Part shown: positions 5,673 through 5,763 of the stretch, one piece after another
How positions within the stretch are numbered: position 1 is the stretch's first letter
How the letters are laid out: the number at the start of each line of letters is the position of its first letter
Program-made: the position numbers and the translations under genes
The notes under the pieces: generated by a model
What the model saw: the letters and a program-made list of their open reading frames with translations, nothing else
Databases searched by the model: none
What the model was told of the DNA's origin: nothing
Assembly (NCBI GenBank): GCA_030825825.1
Contig: JAPJPE010000085.1
Span: 1 to 5,763, forward strand
From: Streptococcus sp.
GTDB taxonomy: Bacteria > Bacillota > Bacilli > Lactobacillales > Streptococcaceae
Reading direction: 5' to 3'
DNA: 5,763 bases

Positions 5673-5688
5673 ACGTCATGGATGACGT
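5673..5688. repeat. 16-bp perfect palindrome upstream of ribU promoter
   Basis: ACGTCAT and ATGACGT arms are separated by GG. The centre lies about 52 bp before the predicted transcription start of the riboswitch operon and about 33 bp after the stop of the right-edge gene. It could be a protein-binding operator or an extra 3'-end hairpin; the two-base spacer fits a DNA operator better than an RNA loop. No known regulator was recognised. Confidence 0.45.
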
Positions 5689-5713
5689 CGTTCGGATGTT
5701 TGGTTTTTATCGG

Positions 5714-5763
5714 CTATTTGAGCTTGTCGTGCTCATAACGATGGCTCAACTCCAGCCCCTTAA
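5714..5763 (-). CDS. C-terminal end of an unidentified gene (partial)
   Basis: Only the last 15 codons and a TAG stop (5714-5716) are in the window, reading KGLELSHRYEHDKLK. The other two minus-strand frames are closed by stops within this stretch. The gene direction matches the rest of the window, and a strong minus-strand terminator follows about 45 bases later, which is the main support. The hydrophilic tail indicates a soluble C-terminus; no family can be named from 15 residues. Confidence 0.5.
   Translation of the reverse strand, partial: KGLELSHRYEHDKLK

Noticed and set aside
5678..5763. Plus-strand open frame from an ATG at 5678 to the window edge (28 codons)
   Set aside because: There is no ribosome binding site, the start overlaps the 16-bp palindrome, and the opposing minus-strand frame fits the terminator and overall gene direction better.

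Overview
The window looks like a chromosomal piece of a viridans-type Streptococcus, or a close low-GC Firmicute. The reasons are moderate GC, GGAGG-type ribosome binding sites, tightly overlapping genes, and an FMN riboswitch driving a riboflavin ECF S component (RibU) rather than a riboflavin biosynthesis operon. Species cannot be fixed from the sequence alone. All convincing genes lie on the minus strand, so transcription runs from high to low coordinates.

Right edge (5646-5763): the last 15 codons of an unidentified gene end at 5714. A 16-bp palindrome and then a strong intrinsic terminator follow it.

Flavin operon (3937-5663): a promoter whose -35 box lies inside the upstream terminator starts transcription almost exactly at the first base of an FMN aptamer (5402-5628). 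A leader of about 220 nt follows. It ends in a hairpin that buries the ribU Shine-Dalgarno sequence, and complementary segments next to the aptamer could open that hairpin, so a translational switch is the best model. ribU (start corrected to 5181) overlaps a PAP2-family membrane phosphatase gene by 11 nt. A terminator at 3937-3972 closes the operon.

tRNA-modification/antiporter operon (81-3956): a second promoter is again built into the preceding terminator. Its -10 box ends only 7 nt before the ATG of a radical SAM gene (mnmL/ytqA type), so that message is predicted to be leaderless. The gene overlaps an mnmM/ytqB-type SAM methyltransferase gene by 17 nt. Next come an uncharacterised 84-residue charged helical protein (8-nt overlap) and a 684-residue CPA1 Na+/H+ antiporter (12-nt gap), with a hairpin terminator just after the last stop. 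MnmL and MnmM belong to a pathway that finishes the 5-methylaminomethyl group on wobble uridine-34 of tRNAs. Why they share a transcript with an ion antiporter is not evident.

The protein content is ordinary for streptococci. The unusual material is regulatory: two terminator-promoter fusions with the same layout, a predicted leaderless mRNA, and a riboswitch whose expression platform can be traced base by base. No mobile element, CRISPR array, tRNA or rRNA was seen.
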